A DNA stretch of 64,000 bases from Ciona savignyi. Its lineage: Eukaryota > Chordata > Ascidiacea > Phlebobranchia > Cionidae. A program made the translations under genes and the position numbers. Below are positions 22,901-36,041 of this stretch, piece by piece; position 1 is the stretch's first letter; each line of letters opens with the position of its first letter. A model generated the notes under the pieces. That model was not told the DNA's origin. It searched no databases and saw only the letters and a list, made by a program, of their open reading frames with translations. The stretch covers positions 249,380 to 313,379 of the forward strand of contig CH002614.1 of NCBI GenBank assembly GCA_000149265.1, written 5' to 3'.

Positions 22901-25900
22901 TCCAGTTGTTCGCTACACACGGAACTTCAATCCATATTCATGATGTGTATAATGATAGAATAGTTGGTTATGTTATTTAGCGGTCTACATACGTTACAAC
23001 TTCGACTACTTCTTACATTACGAATGAAGAAGCTATTTTACAATTTTGAGTTTACCAAATTTTCCTTTACGTATCACCGAAGAATAAACTAATCATGATT
23101 ATTAATTGTCGCGTTTAATGCGACGTTGCGCAGACGTTAGCTTAATTGACAGAACGATATTTATCGCGCGATTGATCGCAACCTAAATTTTACGATTTTA
23201 ATTTCGAATCCTAACTATCCCAACTTTGGGTTCAGTAACCATTTTTATTCCTATATTTAATAATTTTATTACAAACATATTCTGTTAACCCTTTCACTTT
23301 TCAGCATTACAATGGCAAGACTGGTACTGGTGCAGCTTTCGTGTTGATGTATATGACCGTGCTGTTTGTATTGCTGTCCGGTTTTATTCCCCTATCGGTC
23401 CTATCAGCTTTACAAGCAAGTCAGATGCCAGCTGTTGTTATTTCCAAGGTATATTTTGTTTTTGTTTTTATTATATAATGAAAATAGGACCCAGTATATT
23501 TCTTCCATGTTAAGTTATAATACTTCTATGTTATGGTGTTAAATTGTTCTAAATCTAAATGAAGAATTGTATTTTTTCAAGATATTTGCCATAGCGACGT
23601 CTGGTGTTTTTCCCGTCATTTTATTTGACCACAAGATGTCAGTAACGAACTACATAACGCAGAATATCACAACGGTCGTGTGGCCGAATGGTTAACGCGA
23701 CCGATACACACATCAGGTTTAATACAAAAAAAAACGGATTTAGGGATGAGCCCATCATGGGTTCGAAACTAAGTAAAAAAAATTAAAGTCAAATAAAATG
23801 CCAGAGCATTTTTCTACTCTCACTTTTCTGCTTCCTCCAATTTTTAACATGAGGTTAAAACTATATATTCTGGTATTGTTAAACTCTTAGAAATGTATAC
23901 GGGTCATACGAACCGTGTAAATTATAGAACCATTGGATCTAGACTTAACAACGGTACAATTGGTCTCATTATTAGTTGTGTTCCATAAGTCCCAAGTTGG
24001 AAAAGTGCTTAACAGTATACATTGTTTCCTTTACTAACTATTTGACTCAGCCGTATTTTCTTTGGCATTTTAATACGCCAAGAATCCACCTGCGCACTTA
24101 TATTTTGCATTATATTATGGTCACTTCACTAGACAAAGCTAACGAATCTGGAAGATAACGCGTTTTTATTTTACGATTTAAACAAAACGGCCCTTAATTT
24201 CGTTGGATATCAAGGAAAGTGCAATGTCGAATTAAATGCAAGCTCTTGCATCCCAAATCCGAGATTTGAATTTCACCGAGTCCCATTGAATATTGTTTTA
24301 ATACTGTTGTTATACGTAGTTTCCACCTAAAGAAAGAGAAGATTACAATGTGAGACTATAACTTGTATTTGTTGAATAAAGAGTGTTTTGCAGCTATATA
24401 TTGCTCTTGTGTAGCTTAAAACCACAACGACCGGTTGCGTCTTAAGTTATTGTCAATCAATACGAAGGTGGCCAATGTAATTATCGACTCTTAATTAAAT
24501 ATCAGATGCATTAATACTTTTCAGCCACGATTGCCTCCTTACTTGATATCTTCTTCCGCTTGCATCTCAAGTGCTCCCATTGTTCTTGTACCACGTGAGC
24601 GATCCCTTAGAAACCTAACCTTCTGACGTCATCACCTACGTCGATACGGCAGTCACCGCCACGTACGTGTTCTCACCTTAAACATTTTCGTGGATGCTGT
24701 CAGGATAAATACCCGGTTTTAACATGTAGATGAAATATGTTTTCTTTTTTGAATATAAACGTTCACGTTTGGGTAAAATTATAATATTACAAAATATTAT
24801 AATCTTTTGAGAATATTCGTAGCAAATTTCATAAATTAAACAAAGGAAATAATTTTTTGTAACCCGTGAAGTCAAACAACACTTAACATGGCGCCAACAA
24901 GTTGGACACGAGCACACTTATTTGTGAGTTTGCTTCCAAACAGCACCAAACAATGGGACAAAGCGTCGTATTTCCAGTTAGTCGCTAGGCTCCCTGCGAA
25001 AGTCGCACAGCAAAATATTCCCACAGTCTCCAATTCGGCCAAGAATGCTAGTTGCCTTTCAACCCCACCTAGCCCCGGCGAAACTTCGTGTTTTTTCGCG
25101 CATTTGTTTAAAACTCTATTGTTTCCTCGATTTAATTCCTTCTTTTGTGTTTTATAAAATCTGAGAACAACGCACTTTCATACGTCTTGTTTTATGCGGA
25201 AGATAACGTAGTATACAGTATAACATACACGTTTAAAACCATTCAAATAGTGTCAACACGGTGCATGACAAACTTATACTATGGGTTGTGGTTGAATTTA
25301 CCCGATTCTTGGAACTATCTTCCACCAAAACAATAGAATATTTCGAATGTTGCCTTTTTTCAATTTTGCAAAGTTCCTGATTTGCCAAACTAGCTTCCAT
25401 TGTAGTGGTGTCGGTATGTAAGTGTCTTCCATTGTTTCGTAATGATTGCGTGCGCGAAAAATCGAAGTTTCCTGCAGAACAATGGATGCCGGATCGTATT
25501 ATGGGGTTCGGGGGAAATTAAACTGATAGCTTACCCCGTTTCTGACCCTAAATTTTACCTTCAGGTCTAAGTACTTCTTGTTGGAGTTTTTTGTCTGATT
25601 AAAAATCCGCTTTCGTGCCATTGTTGTATCACAATGGCGCCAACTTAATTCTATTATTCAAGGCTTGCACGGTTTTTTGTTGACCCGCTAATTCCTCAGT
25701 TTAGTTGCGGTTCCGATTCCGTCCACCATTGTCACGAAACCTGCAACGAACCTTGCTTCCGTGTTGTCTTAACTTTGCGCGGCATTTCTTCACAAACTGC
25801 ATCTCAGAATGAGGAATTATTTCACTCCCTCAGCATCATATTTGCGCTTTTTGTTCTTGCTGTCGAGCCCATGGTATAAAACATAAACGTGGTTAATGCA

Positions 25901-28900
25901 CAGTTTTTTAGTAAAACAACCTTTTTTGTAACACGTAAAAGTTAAAATACTTATGTGCACACGTTTATTTATCACATTCGGTGAATATGGTTTGACTCAT
26001 AAACGTGGTTAACGCGCAGTTCTTGAGTAAAAAATCTTTAACACGTATCATAAAATAAAGCCGCTGTTCATACTGTTTATTACCCGTTTTTTGCAAAACG
26101 TCTCAATTTGCCGTAGAATCTCTTAATGACCACCCGATGGCGCCATTGCGCTACTGTTAAACAGTGATGACTGGCGGTTCAAACAGCCAAGTGCTTAGCA
26201 ACACCGACTCCCCTACACTTTTAACCGACCTTGATCGAAATTAGTCCCGGTTTTAAAACTAATATATAAGCCAGAAAGGTCATGGAGTTCAGGACCATGT
26301 GAGGATTCGTTGGAATCTTCGTCTCTATAATAAGAAGGATATTAGCATTCAGCCAATATTCTCTGCTTTTTCGTATTCATCCTGTATCACTTAATCCAGT
26401 TCTTTATTATAATAAAGTGTATCTTGCGTACAAAAATTCATTAACTTATTTGTGCCCACATTAAACTGCTGCTCTTCCATTAGCGACAAAATGTCATCCA
26501 TTAGCGATAAAAAGTGTTGCAGAGCAGTAATTTTCTCCATAACTGAGCATCACGTAGATCTCCGCCGGGTTGACTGCGTCGATCTTCAGCCGCTAGTTTG
26601 TATTTTGTCACGCTATGATACCGAAAATAAACCTTCGGCCACCAAATTAAACCCACTCACATCCCCCCAACGGCGTTCAGCCAGAGAAAATGTGTGAAAT
26701 TTGCTTGCATTGACATTCTTGAATTTGGATAACCATTTTGAAAATGTGTGATCGTTATTCCAAATGTATGCTTGGTCAATTGTCATTATCAAAAAAAGGC
26801 CAACCAGCATTAAGCTTAAAATCTGTGCACTATCGGTTACTTCCCACATGAAAACCACAGTTTTGTTTCCACTACAAATAAATTATTTCTTTCCTACTTT
26901 CCTGATTGTAACAGGTAGCGATAACTTTCTTGAGTAACAGCATTTCTATATTCGCGTCATTGTGGGTTGTATATTTCGATTTTGACGTGTGTGGGTGGTC
27001 TGAAATCTTTGTTTATAAGTCACATCATCACCTCGTTAATGACATTGTTATTGCGCAACTGTCGTGACTAGAGTTATCCACATTATATTTAGATCGGAGA
27101 ATATATAATATAGAGAAGGATTTTAGTTGCTATTTAAAGCCCTACATACCGGATTATGTAAATAAACTAAAATTACAGATCAAATCGAATATATTAATTT
27201 GTGGATTGTGGAACATAGAATTGTATATGAATCCTTGTTCATATATCATGATGGGATGGATCGTCACACGAACCCGCTCTACCAAGTGCGACGAGCGACC
27301 CAGTTGATAACCCCGAACCGCCACAAGCAATTACCCCCCTTAGCCAAACGAGCATAGACTGCTGTGGCGCTCGAGCGTAGCCCCGGTGTTGCCACCTTCC
27401 GTTTCTGGCGCTGCCATCATATCACCTTAAAATTGAGGATTTTTTACCCCCGCTGTAAACACTGTTGTAATTTCGCAGGTAAACATAGTCTTGTGTCGTC
27501 ATAGTACAGAACCTATTGACACGAATGGGCCGTAGATCCCATCTTTTGTGCGGCTGTCTACCGCTCCAACTCAATCAAGCTGCCATACGCCGGCCCCGTT
27601 ATAACTGGGCCACATTAAAATTTTGTTCTAAAATATACGCTCAATACAATTTCTAATAGAACTCTTGATTTACATTATTTTACATGCTTCTACCACGAGT
27701 CACGACATAATTAAACCCGATTTTGTGTACACATGCTTGATTTCATACTACCCACCGTTGGCACCACACTATGCGCTCGGAGTAACATTACCCCAGTCGC
27801 TTGGCCGGCTTTGAATGCTTCTCAAGTATCGAGCACGAGTGTGTGCTGTCGTCACACAAATACTAGTCTTTCAACTCGGTTATGGAGAACGGGCCGAAAT
27901 CATGTCAGTTTAAAACTGTCCAATATTTGCCGACACGCAAACTGTGTTTCTTGACTCTATTTTCAATTAGCATTGGATGCAAAACCTTCCGTTTTTTTTC
28001 GTTGGCCTTTTTATTTTATTTCCGTATTAAAATTTGCGTTTATAAAAGCGTAAGAATTTTAAGTCAATTTTGGGGCCAATTTACTCTGAAGTTCCCATAA
28101 TTTCGATGCTTATTTTTGGCTCCTACCAGCCGTTCCCATGATGGGTGGCAATTTGCAAAACGTTCGCTACCAAACCCCGTAATTGCCAACCCTACAACTC
28201 CCAGTCCCAGATACGTGGGACTCGTATTTGTGGGTTTATACCGTCTCGTTTTGCAATGCGTTATATCCAGCTGCTGCCGAAAAAAGGTTATTTTGACTTC
28301 GTTTTTGTTCAAGTATTTGATAATTCACTTACTCGCCGCATGTTGTATTATTAATATGTATATTTTAGATGAAAGTAGGTCCTTGCGCCAGGTGTGCTGG
28401 CTGTCACATTTGTTTCCGTACATTTATCTTTAAATCCTGGACTTCTAATCTCTTCCCTTCTTTTTATGTCATGTTTTGATGTCACCAGGTTCGTGTTCAA
28501 CCGATGGGATTCCAACTTAACTGGATCCATCTGGATCAAACTGGATTAAATTGGAAAAGTAAAACTTAATATAAATAAACTTATATAGCATACCGCGGTA
28601 TGTCGGATGTTTCATAAAAAAATGATTTCTGCTATATCTTTTATAGAATTCGTGAAATTTTCGTTTTAGCGGCATTTTCACCACTATTTATTTGTGCATG
28701 CGTTGTGTTGTAGCTCGACAATGACAGGCACCCGTGGTAGGCGACATGCTATCAAAACACCACTTCACCCTATCACACCCAGCCCCATACCGCGCAATAC
28801 TTGTTGGTATAAGCCTCTATAGATCCACGAACCGACCCGAATTGTTGAATGCGACCAGATTACTGGAGGAAGTTTCCACTTAGTATCGTCAAACATTAGT

Positions 28901-31708
28901 TATTCCAATCATACACGTATTAAGATTTCAAAACCTTTTATATTCAGAAAATTAAATTTACTGCATTTTTATAGTGTTTAGCGGGAAGCCCTAAGTGGAT
29001 ATAAACCTTCGGTCGTTTCAAATCCAACCTAGTTTCTCCTTGGGTCGTTAATGGCATCCAAACCGATTACTACTAACAACAAACCCCGAACAAACACACG
29101 CCGCATCTTTTATCTTCTAGTTGTTTCTAGAGCATCAATGGATCTTTTTTATCCCCGTTTAATCGCTCATAAGTCAGTGTAGATGGCGCCAGTGCCTCTC
29201 TCGTTATAGTCGTGCCACCTCTTGATTAAATAGATCCATTCTGCGCCCAGTTCCACTCCAACTTCCGCTGCGACATTTCGCTTTTTAATATATTAACACA
29301 ACTTTATATTTCAACCAAAATATATCACATTGGGCGCGGTGCATAATAACCGTACTGTTTTAATTACTCGACCTTATGTATGTTTCCCATTGTGTAAATT
29401 AAAATAGTCTACTAGAAGATCTTGTTAAACGTGAAATGTAATTTGGTAAATTTGGAGTTTCTTAACTTCCAACAATTGATAATGGCACATTGTTGAACAA
29501 AAAGTAACGTGGTGCAGTTTTATTGTGATCCTGAATAAATGACCAGGGCCATGTTATCCTTTCCTCGGCGTTTCAGTTCAATACAGTGTGACATGAGAAT
29601 CAAAGTCGTCATTAAAGCCATCCGCTTTCCTTCCTCCGGCTCCTTGGGTGGCGACGATGATCTAATACGATTAGCCGCCCCTCTCTCGTGCTAGGCGCCA
29701 GCACTCGGCTTTACTCAGGTGCAGCATCGAGATCGAGGCGTGATGCTGCCGACAGCACTAAGTGCTCCATGTATTCCCACCCCTTATCACAGGTCACCGC
29801 CGCGAATATTAAAATCACCGTTTTCATGTTTGAACCAACCACCACGGCGTGTCAGCAGTGATTTTATCATCAACCACTGACGACGAAATTGCTTTGTTCG
29901 CTCAGCTCTTTGTTCACTTTGTAAACGCAATAAATATATTAAAAAATATATATATATTAATCTCTCTAAAAAACAAAGTATGCGAGTGTTAAACAATGAA
30001 TAAATAAATTTTTAATGAATCATTAGTTTTATTCTTTTACCTCCATTTTGTGTTGTATTGCATAGATTGTAAAGGTGCGTTGGTAAAAGTTTGCTCTGCG
30101 ACATGTAATGGCTCCGTCATGGTTCACAGTTGGTAGCACTGATACGTGACGGAACTCGACCCGGGACACGTGTTGAGTGACGTAATATGACGGCGACAGA
30201 ATATTACATTTCGTGTTCAGCACTCGAGTTTCGCGGCCACTTCCAAGCTGCATAACGCACACCAATTGAAGCAATGCGGCAGTGTTACTTGCGTGCTTCT
30301 AACTCTATGCCTGTCCCGTTTTTTTGTGGTGGTAACTAAAAAACTCATTAGGGGTGTGGCACTGAAAATACAGACCAAATAAAACTACCAATTACTATTT
30401 TCTTACATACACGTAGTGCCATAACAATGTATATAGTTTTGTTAGGCTTTCAGAATACCCATATTTTCCACATAGTCGTAATAATACCCTACATTGTCTA
30501 CCTAAGCATTATATATGTCGACCAACTAGCGTTTAACGCAAAAATGGGTGGGAAATTCGACATTGGAATTATATTTCCAAATTTAAAGACAGTAATATTA
30601 AAAGCTGGTTGGTGTAAATACTGTTTTGTCGTGTTTACCGGATCGGCATAAGCACTCACCGTATTTATTTGTCACCTCTAATCCTCGATAAGCAAGCGCG
30701 CGGATAGATTCAACCTTTATTTCCACACAAGTTTCCTATTTGGGATTCGAATCATTAACCATGAAGCGCAGTTCCAGTGACAAAGTGGGTGGCAATTTTA
30801 TATTTCATAAAAACTTCGTTCTTTGCATTTATCTTGCGAGCGTTAGGCCGTGTTGCCATTACACCTATGCTTATTGGCGCCGATTATGAAACATTAAAGT
30901 TTCCTACCCAGCGCCACGAAAGCTGGCAGGGATCTGATTGGTTTGTCAAAATTACGTGCTACACCTTACTCCACGATACGGTTGCGTGCCATCCCCCGAC
31001 AACCATAATAAGAACCGGAATCGCGCTATGCCGAACGCTATTATTAATCGTTCATAGCAAGGCCGTATTTATTACGTCAATAAAGCGAATTGTTTGAGTA
31101 ATAATAGGTGCAAGGATAATATTGGCAGAACACACACGGTAGCCGATGAAACGGCGTGAACGGGCGAGGTTTCGCGTTGACGCCTTCGCCAACATCAATT
31201 ATTATAATTACCCCACATAGTCTGACGTATTGCGTGATACATCAAATGATATTTACCATGCATAAACTAACCGGTATTTGATATTGTCAGAAGTTCTAAC
31301 AAAAATCCACATCATTTGTTTAAGCCTTGCAATAATTTTGTTTAAGCCTTGCAAGTCTTTGGCCCATTTATAACATTTAACACTATCGTCGGACTAAAAT
31401 ATGTTTTACCTTTTCAGCTGATACAGGCGTTGGATAACTTTAAGAACGGCCCCACCGGGCAGTTGTCTGCTGTCACAGTGTTTCTCATTTTCCTGGGCTC
31501 CATCGCTCGTATATTCACATCGATTCAAGAAACTGGGGATAAACTTGTCGTGGTGAATTACATTGTTTCGTCCGTTTCCAACGGGATAATTGCCTTCCAG
31601 GTTTGTTCATTTTCACTTTATTCATTTAACGACATAAAATATGTTAAAATTCAACACACTTTGCAGATCGTGTGGTACTGGAACGTTATCAAGGCAAAGA
31701 AGGAATAA
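19920..31708 (+). CDS. MPDU1: MPDU1, mannose-P-dolichol utilization protein (7 exons)
   Basis: ER multi-pass membrane protein of the PQ-loop family, needed for use of dolichol-phosphate-mannose and -glucose in N-glycan, GPI-anchor and C-mannosyl synthesis. Exons: 19920-19998, 20553-20618, 20792-20924, 21442-21502, 23305-23448, 31418-31600, 31667-31708. All introns are GT-AG and all phases agree, giving 235 residues (human protein 247). Family landmarks in order: CYDNFF, GPCL, VAGSVLVKLPQ (PQ motif at 52-53), [20 protein letters not shown] with PAVV, then [13 protein letters not shown] and [12 protein letters not shown]. The tail [11 protein letters not shown] ends in Lys residues that could serve ER retention. 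ATG 19920 is chosen because it lies after an acceptor-like AG; ATG 19935 (or 19854 if unspliced) is possible. Intron 5 is about 8 kb. Confidence 0.93.
20058..20186 (+). mobile_element. tRNA-derived SINE (family C) in MPDU1 intron 1
   Basis: Head TTAGCTCATTTGGTTAGAA (A-box-like), then GGTTGTTGGATTAAAACCAG (B-box-like), then CACTAGGTAGTCC and a GGAAGTGACCTAAATCCAG body segment. It lies between exons 1 and 2, in the gene's own orientation. Confidence 0.55.
20553..20618 (+). CDS. MPDU1: MPDU1 exon 2
   Basis: Acceptor TTTTTCAG, donor TTAG|GTAAGA, phases 1 and 1. Encodes [18 protein letters not shown], the first membrane segment region. Confidence 0.9.
20792..20924 (+). CDS. MPDU1: MPDU1 exon 3
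   Basis: Acceptor TTTTGTTGCAG, donor TTCAG|GTTGGT, phases 1 and 2. Encodes the PQ-loop motif VKLPQIIKI and the segment ending KDFPFS. Confidence 0.93.
21442..21502 (+). CDS. MPDU1: MPDU1 exon 4
   Basis: Acceptor TTCCACAG, donor CAG|GTTTAC, phases 2 and 0. Encodes [20 protein letters not shown], a clear match to the family. Confidence 0.92.
21970..22185 (+). mobile_element. tRNA-derived composite SINE in MPDU1 intron 4
   Basis: Head CTGGCCGATTAGTCTTGAG, B-box-like AGGTTTGAAACAGGTCG, and a body whose end (AATAGCTTCAGTGACC, then ACGCGAGGTGATCTGATG) recurs at 60243-60440. The shared tail helps to define the element's 3' half. Confidence 0.55.
23305..23448 (+). CDS. MPDU1: MPDU1 exon 5
   Basis: Acceptor CTTTTCAG, donor AAG|GTATAT, 48 codons, phases 0 and 0. 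Encodes [12 protein letters not shown], two membrane segments and [16 protein letters not shown]. Confidence 0.93.
23674..23785 (+). mobile_element. tRNA-derived SINE (family A)
   Basis: Close to a tRNA gene head: GGTCGTGTGGCCGAATGG (A box) then GGTTAACGCGACCGATACA, and a B-box region CATGGGTTCGAAACT at 23755-23769. An A-rich tail follows. Relatives on the minus strand are at 57945-58055 and 36042-36075. Confidence 0.65.
31315..31354 (+). repeat. Short 22-bp tandem duplication
   Basis: TTTGTTTAAGCCTTGCAA occurs at 31315-31332 and again at 31337-31354, about 65 bp before exon 6 of MPDU1. Confidence 0.8.
31418..31600 (+). CDS. MPDU1: MPDU1 exon 6
   Basis: Acceptor CCTTTTCAG, donor CAG|GTTTGT, 61 codons. 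Encodes the most conserved part of the family, [13 protein letters not shown] through [13 protein letters not shown] and [13 protein letters not shown]. Confidence 0.95.
31667..31708 (+). CDS. MPDU1: MPDU1 exon 7 (terminal)
   Basis: Acceptor CTTTGCAG, 13 codons and TAA. Encodes [13 protein letters not shown]. The 66-bp intron before it is the shortest in the gene. Confidence 0.9.
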   Translation: MVWYWNVIKAKKE

Positions 31709-32060
31709 ACTCGAACAGAATGAAGATGATTATTATTTCCCAGCCATTTAATTTCGATTCTATACCCAAGCATAAGATTTCACTTATCGTGACTTGCAAG
31801 TTCAATATAATACTAATGTTTTTAAATCTCTATGTGTGGCTTATTTGCAATGTACCCTATATCTGAATATATATGCAAGTCTTGTTTCGAATTCATATTA
31901 ACGCCATCGTAGATTGTCGTGTTTAACACGTTTTTGAAATATATATTATGACACCGCACTATTTAGGAAATTTAGAAACAGCATGAGGAGCAACTCTACC
32001 AAGCCCGTTGATTGTATTTCTGGATTGCTTTGTACCTGGTACTTTATATATAGTGGTTGC

Positions 32061-32066
32061 AATAAA
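32061..32066 (+). promoter_or_regulatory. Polyadenylation signal for MPDU1
   Basis: First canonical AATAAA after the stop codon, giving a 3'UTR of roughly 370 bases. Confidence 0.5.
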
Positions 32067-32089
32067 CCAAAATCAAAAGTACAGTCCTG

Positions 32090-35000
32090 TTATCTTGGAG
32101 ATTTTAAAGGGAAACCTCGTTGCGTGCATTGGGAAAATATTATGTGAGGCGTGGTCCGGCCGTAAGTGAGGCGTTAACGGGAAACCGACTTTGCTTTCCT
32201 GATTGTCGGAGATATATCTAACTCTTTGCCAAGCTCGTACTGACCACAAGCTCTCTCCTGTTACATCAAACGAACCTTATTATTTGATTTTCGACTTCTT
32301 TGTTTTCCAAGTTTGTTTCCTCTCCGATGGTTGTTAATTATCTTCGCAAGTTTTTCCTTTTGCCGAGAAAGCTAACAAAATGGCAAATCTGGTGATTTAG
32401 ATTTCGGAAATGTTTCGGCCGCTCACTTTTAGAGGCGGTAGAGAACAATGACGTTTGGTCTGCTTAACATTTTACAGTTTTTTTAATTTTTGTAGTAGCA
32501 AAAACTTTTAATAAATTTATGAATTGTTTCGCATTGTATTATTACGCAAGCAAGAAAGAATAAACGAGCTTATGCGTTCCGACGTAGCCATTTTGATTAG
32601 ACAATGCCGGCACGCGTTTCACAATAGAACGGAAGAATTCTATTGTGACAAGTGTCTATTCCTATTTCACCTTCACTTTAGTCCAGTGAAACTCGCCGTC
32701 TATTGTCAAATTGGAATGGAGACGTCGCCGCATTGTCTTTTATGGTCTTCCCATTATCCAGCCGAGGTTTGAGCCTCAACAATGGACCGAGCTTTCTATG
32801 CCGGGTTGTAAAGTGTATAGAGAAGCTCGCCCGTTCACTCTTTTGTTTTGATTTTTATTCTCTGGGATTTTCCCAGGCTGTCAGAGAACTTTGACAAGTG
32901 AAGCCGTTTTTGCTGATACCGCATATAAAATGACGTGTTTGAATTACTACTGATTAACAAATGGTTGATTTCCGACACTTACTTCCATACTATAGATGAT
33001 GGAATGTAATTTCGTACACATTCAAAGTTAAATATTTTCAAATCAATTTAAAATCATCTTATGGTCCAGAAAACTTTTGATATACAGCGCACGCCATTAT
33101 TTTCTCTTTCGAATAACGTCCCCGCCGAAGGAACGAGGACTCCGCACAGACACAGCGGGTTGCCATTGTCTCCAATCTTCTCATGCGCGATAAAACGCGG
33201 TCGCCTCGCAGCATGAACGCTCCGTGTCCTTGCTTATCCATCATTATTCCTTATTTAGCCCTTCTCTGAAAACAATGTGTGTTTAAAAACTCAAATCCAA
33301 CAATGGCCGAAAATTAAAGATGTATCGCGCATCTCTCTAAATGTTTTTTTTTATTTACATGAGTAAAAATTTTAATCTAATAAACATGGCAAACTTTTGT
33401 ATTATTGTTTTTATGTCAATTGTTGGTAATATCAACTGGCGAACCAGAAAAGATTTTAGCTTTGCTTGTCACGTGATAAAACATTTGGAGTACGTTGTTA
33501 ACATTTGTACACATGTGTTTGGGTTGCGTTTAACCGACTAACCGTTTAGGGTTCCACAGACCCACACACAACAAAACCCGGCATTGTTAATAGCAACACC
33601 CCGGGCAACTATTCAAGTTCATGCCCCACATTATAAATTAACATTTAATCAGCTGCTTAACAGATTTCATAGCAAGATAATATCTTAGTAATGTCTTCGT
33701 TTGTTTTGTGTCAAGCAGGTTAACGATCTAATGGTCTGACTAATTATTTGTTGGCGATCCGTAAAAAGAAGCATTGAAGTGCCGCGTTAACAAACATTCG
33801 ATGATGTGTGATCAGCTGGTGTTGCTCTGGGTTTGCTTTAGCAGCAAATGATGTACTCAAACTGAAGTTAAATATGATTTAAGGCTGTATGATCCATTGC
33901 TGTTTGGTTATAGCTGATTGATTGGAAGTGAGCGTGAAGGACACGAAGAACATGTTAAAATGTTGAGTTCTACAAAATGTTATTCATTTACTGCTAAATT
34001 GGACTGGTAAATCAGTTTAATTCGTTGAGCAAATATAAGCCTGATGTCACCGGACATGAACACCACGAACGCACTCCACAAGAAAAATCACATATTTACA
34101 TTAACAGCGTGTGTGGGTTGTGGTTTCATAATTACATACTGGGCTCTGGAGTATACAGGTATGGTGGAATTGTGCTTTTACAAATAGGCCTAAAATACAA
34201 AATATATTATATACACCTAACTTAACAATTTAAGTAAAAGTTTATTTTTGTTTGTCTTATATATATTTTTGTCACTTAACATTACAACACCGGGAACTCT
34301 TATAATAAACGTTTGAAAATAAGCGAATGCCAAACTATACAGTGGTGGTGGAAGTTGTACAAAGAATCCAACGAGCATAAAGCAATACGTGCTCAGTGTA
34401 TATACTGCTCTCTCATACAGTTGTTTTTACCGCACTTTTTAAAGTTCACTTGACCTCGGTAGTGTACATTGCATAAGACATAACGACAGCAGCATTACAG
34501 TATTGCTTAGTTCTGCAACTTTGTAAGTTATTTTCGTAAAATAGTGTTTTGATTTGCAACCCGAATAATACAAAACCCGGTTTAAAATTATAAAACCTCT
34601 TTGATTATATTACTGCTGTTAAAAAGTAAAAATAAAATAGTCTTAAAGATCGTACTGTGGCCCTTTGTATCTTTAAAGTTGTTTTAAATTGGTTCACTTT
34701 CGGCTCTTGTATACACAATATCACCCTATTGTTTTAGACAGAAAAGTTGTTTTTGGTCGGATAGGCCTACCACCAAGGCTTAACCGTTACCTCACCGAAC
34801 ATGCATGGACGATGTAAGCTTAATTCTGTTTTATATAACCCTGCTGAAGAAAACTCTGCATTTCTATTGCACCAGAGTGTTTGCCTTTTTATTTGATGGA
34901 GTGGAGTGATCTCCGCAGCGGGGTTACGGAAGGTCACTTCGTCTGTGACGCAATGATCGATTATTCGAATATAGTCTACTCTCGAATCAAGATCCTATGT

Positions 35001-35500
35001 TTTCGAGTACACCATGTTTTATCTAATCGTTCTTAAAAAATTTGAAAATCGCAATATTGGAAATAAGATTTTGGTCGAAAAATTCCCGAACATACCGCTT
35101 CGTGCCGCCTTCGAACAACAGGTTCTGTGTGTTTAGCGGGGCAGTGCAAACTGCAGTGCGAGATTTTAACGAGATCCGTTTCATTTTTGACTAAACCGAC
35201 TGTTAGTTCTGGCTTAATAATTAACAAGGATCGGGAAGACTGAGTCTATTTCCGCACGGTTTTCAACACCCCAACCCTTTGATAATACACTTTTGCAGTA
35301 TTTTCCTTATTCCATTATTATAAGTTTACATAAACAGTGTTTTTATATTTTATGCGGACTTCGCAAGTTAAGAGTATATTATTTCACTTGATGGAATTGG
35401 TGTTAAAACATACAACTTCGGTTTGAATTTGCTCAAGAATTAACTCTATTTGCGCGAGTAATGATTGATTTTCGTATTTGCTTTTGTCGCGCTCGCTCTT
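32090..35500. other. Intergenic, no gene seen
   Basis: Scattered short frames only, none bounded by good splice sites or recognisable. Confidence 0.4.
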
Positions 35501-35606
35501 GTACCTTAATATAGAGCTCTTTGATCTCATACCTGCGCAAATAATAGAGGGCATGTCGCACTGGCGGCGCTAAAACAATCCCCGGCGCGCAAATAATAAA
35601 CGCTCG

Positions 35607-35622
35607 CTTGTGACGTCACAAG
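35607..35622. promoter_or_regulatory. 16-bp palindromic CRE site
   Basis: CTTGTGACGTCACAAG is a perfect palindrome with the full CREB/ATF site TGACGTCA at its centre. It lies in a CpG-rich patch (about 35.55-35.80 kb) with two copies of GCAAATAATA. This makes a plausible promoter or enhancer. Confidence 0.45.
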
Positions 35623-35676
35623 CACGACTCCACACCCGCGTTTCCGATCGCGCGGCATATTAATCGAAGCAGCGAC

Positions 35677-35715
35677 ATGACGGAAGAGGATCGGGATTCG
35701 AATCCAGGTTTGGCG
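35677..35715 (+). CDS. Candidate first coding exon, unassigned
   Basis: An ATG 55 bp after the CRE palindrome opens MTEEDRDSNPGLA and meets a donor-like GCG|GTAAAT. The CpG-rich context favours a transcription start, but no downstream exon joins it with an open frame that I can defend. The 12-bp palindrome GGATTCGAATCC lies inside. Confidence 0.2.
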
Positions 35716-36041
35716 GTAAATAATGATCGGGATGAGGGTAAACAGAAACGAACGATCGATCTCGCGCCTGTTCAGCCTATTAATGGGGTTTCTATCCTAA
35801 CCACGACCGGTGAAAACATCGAACATATGGAATTTACCTGTCGAAATTATAATTAAAAACTGAAAATGTGATTGTATGAACAGAACTACTATTTTATCTT
35901 AGTTAAAACGGAACAGATTAAAACGAGAAAAAATAAAAATAATTGTGAACTTGTGGTATCGTGTCCAACCAAGTTATGTCTTCAGTAAGACTATTTTGCG
36001 TGTTGCCAAGACTTGCCTCAAGATTGATTAAAGTCGATAAA

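Larger units (their letters stand above)
23449..31417 (+). other. MPDU1 intron 5 (~8 kb)
   Basis: Starts GTATAT and ends CCTTTTCAG. It is far longer than the other five introns (66-1,802 bp). Apart from a SINE near its start I find no nested gene. There are small duplications (25880-26040, a ~116-bp-spaced imperfect repeat of ATAAACGTGGTTAA-CAGTT) and several CpG-richer patches (27.25-27.45, 29.6-29.8, 30.1-30.25 kb) without splice-bounded frames. Confidence 0.7.

Noticed and set aside
27255..27300. tRNA D-arm-like motif (CTTGGTAGAGCGG on the minus strand)
   Set aside because: No matching T-arm or acceptor stem at the right spacing; at most a SINE scrap.
33059..33244. 61-codon minus frame, Arg-rich, slightly GC-rich
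   Set aside because: Short and without splice sites or family resemblance.
35690..35706. B-box-like GGGATTCGAATCC
   Set aside because: No A box upstream; it is better explained as a palindrome within the candidate exon.
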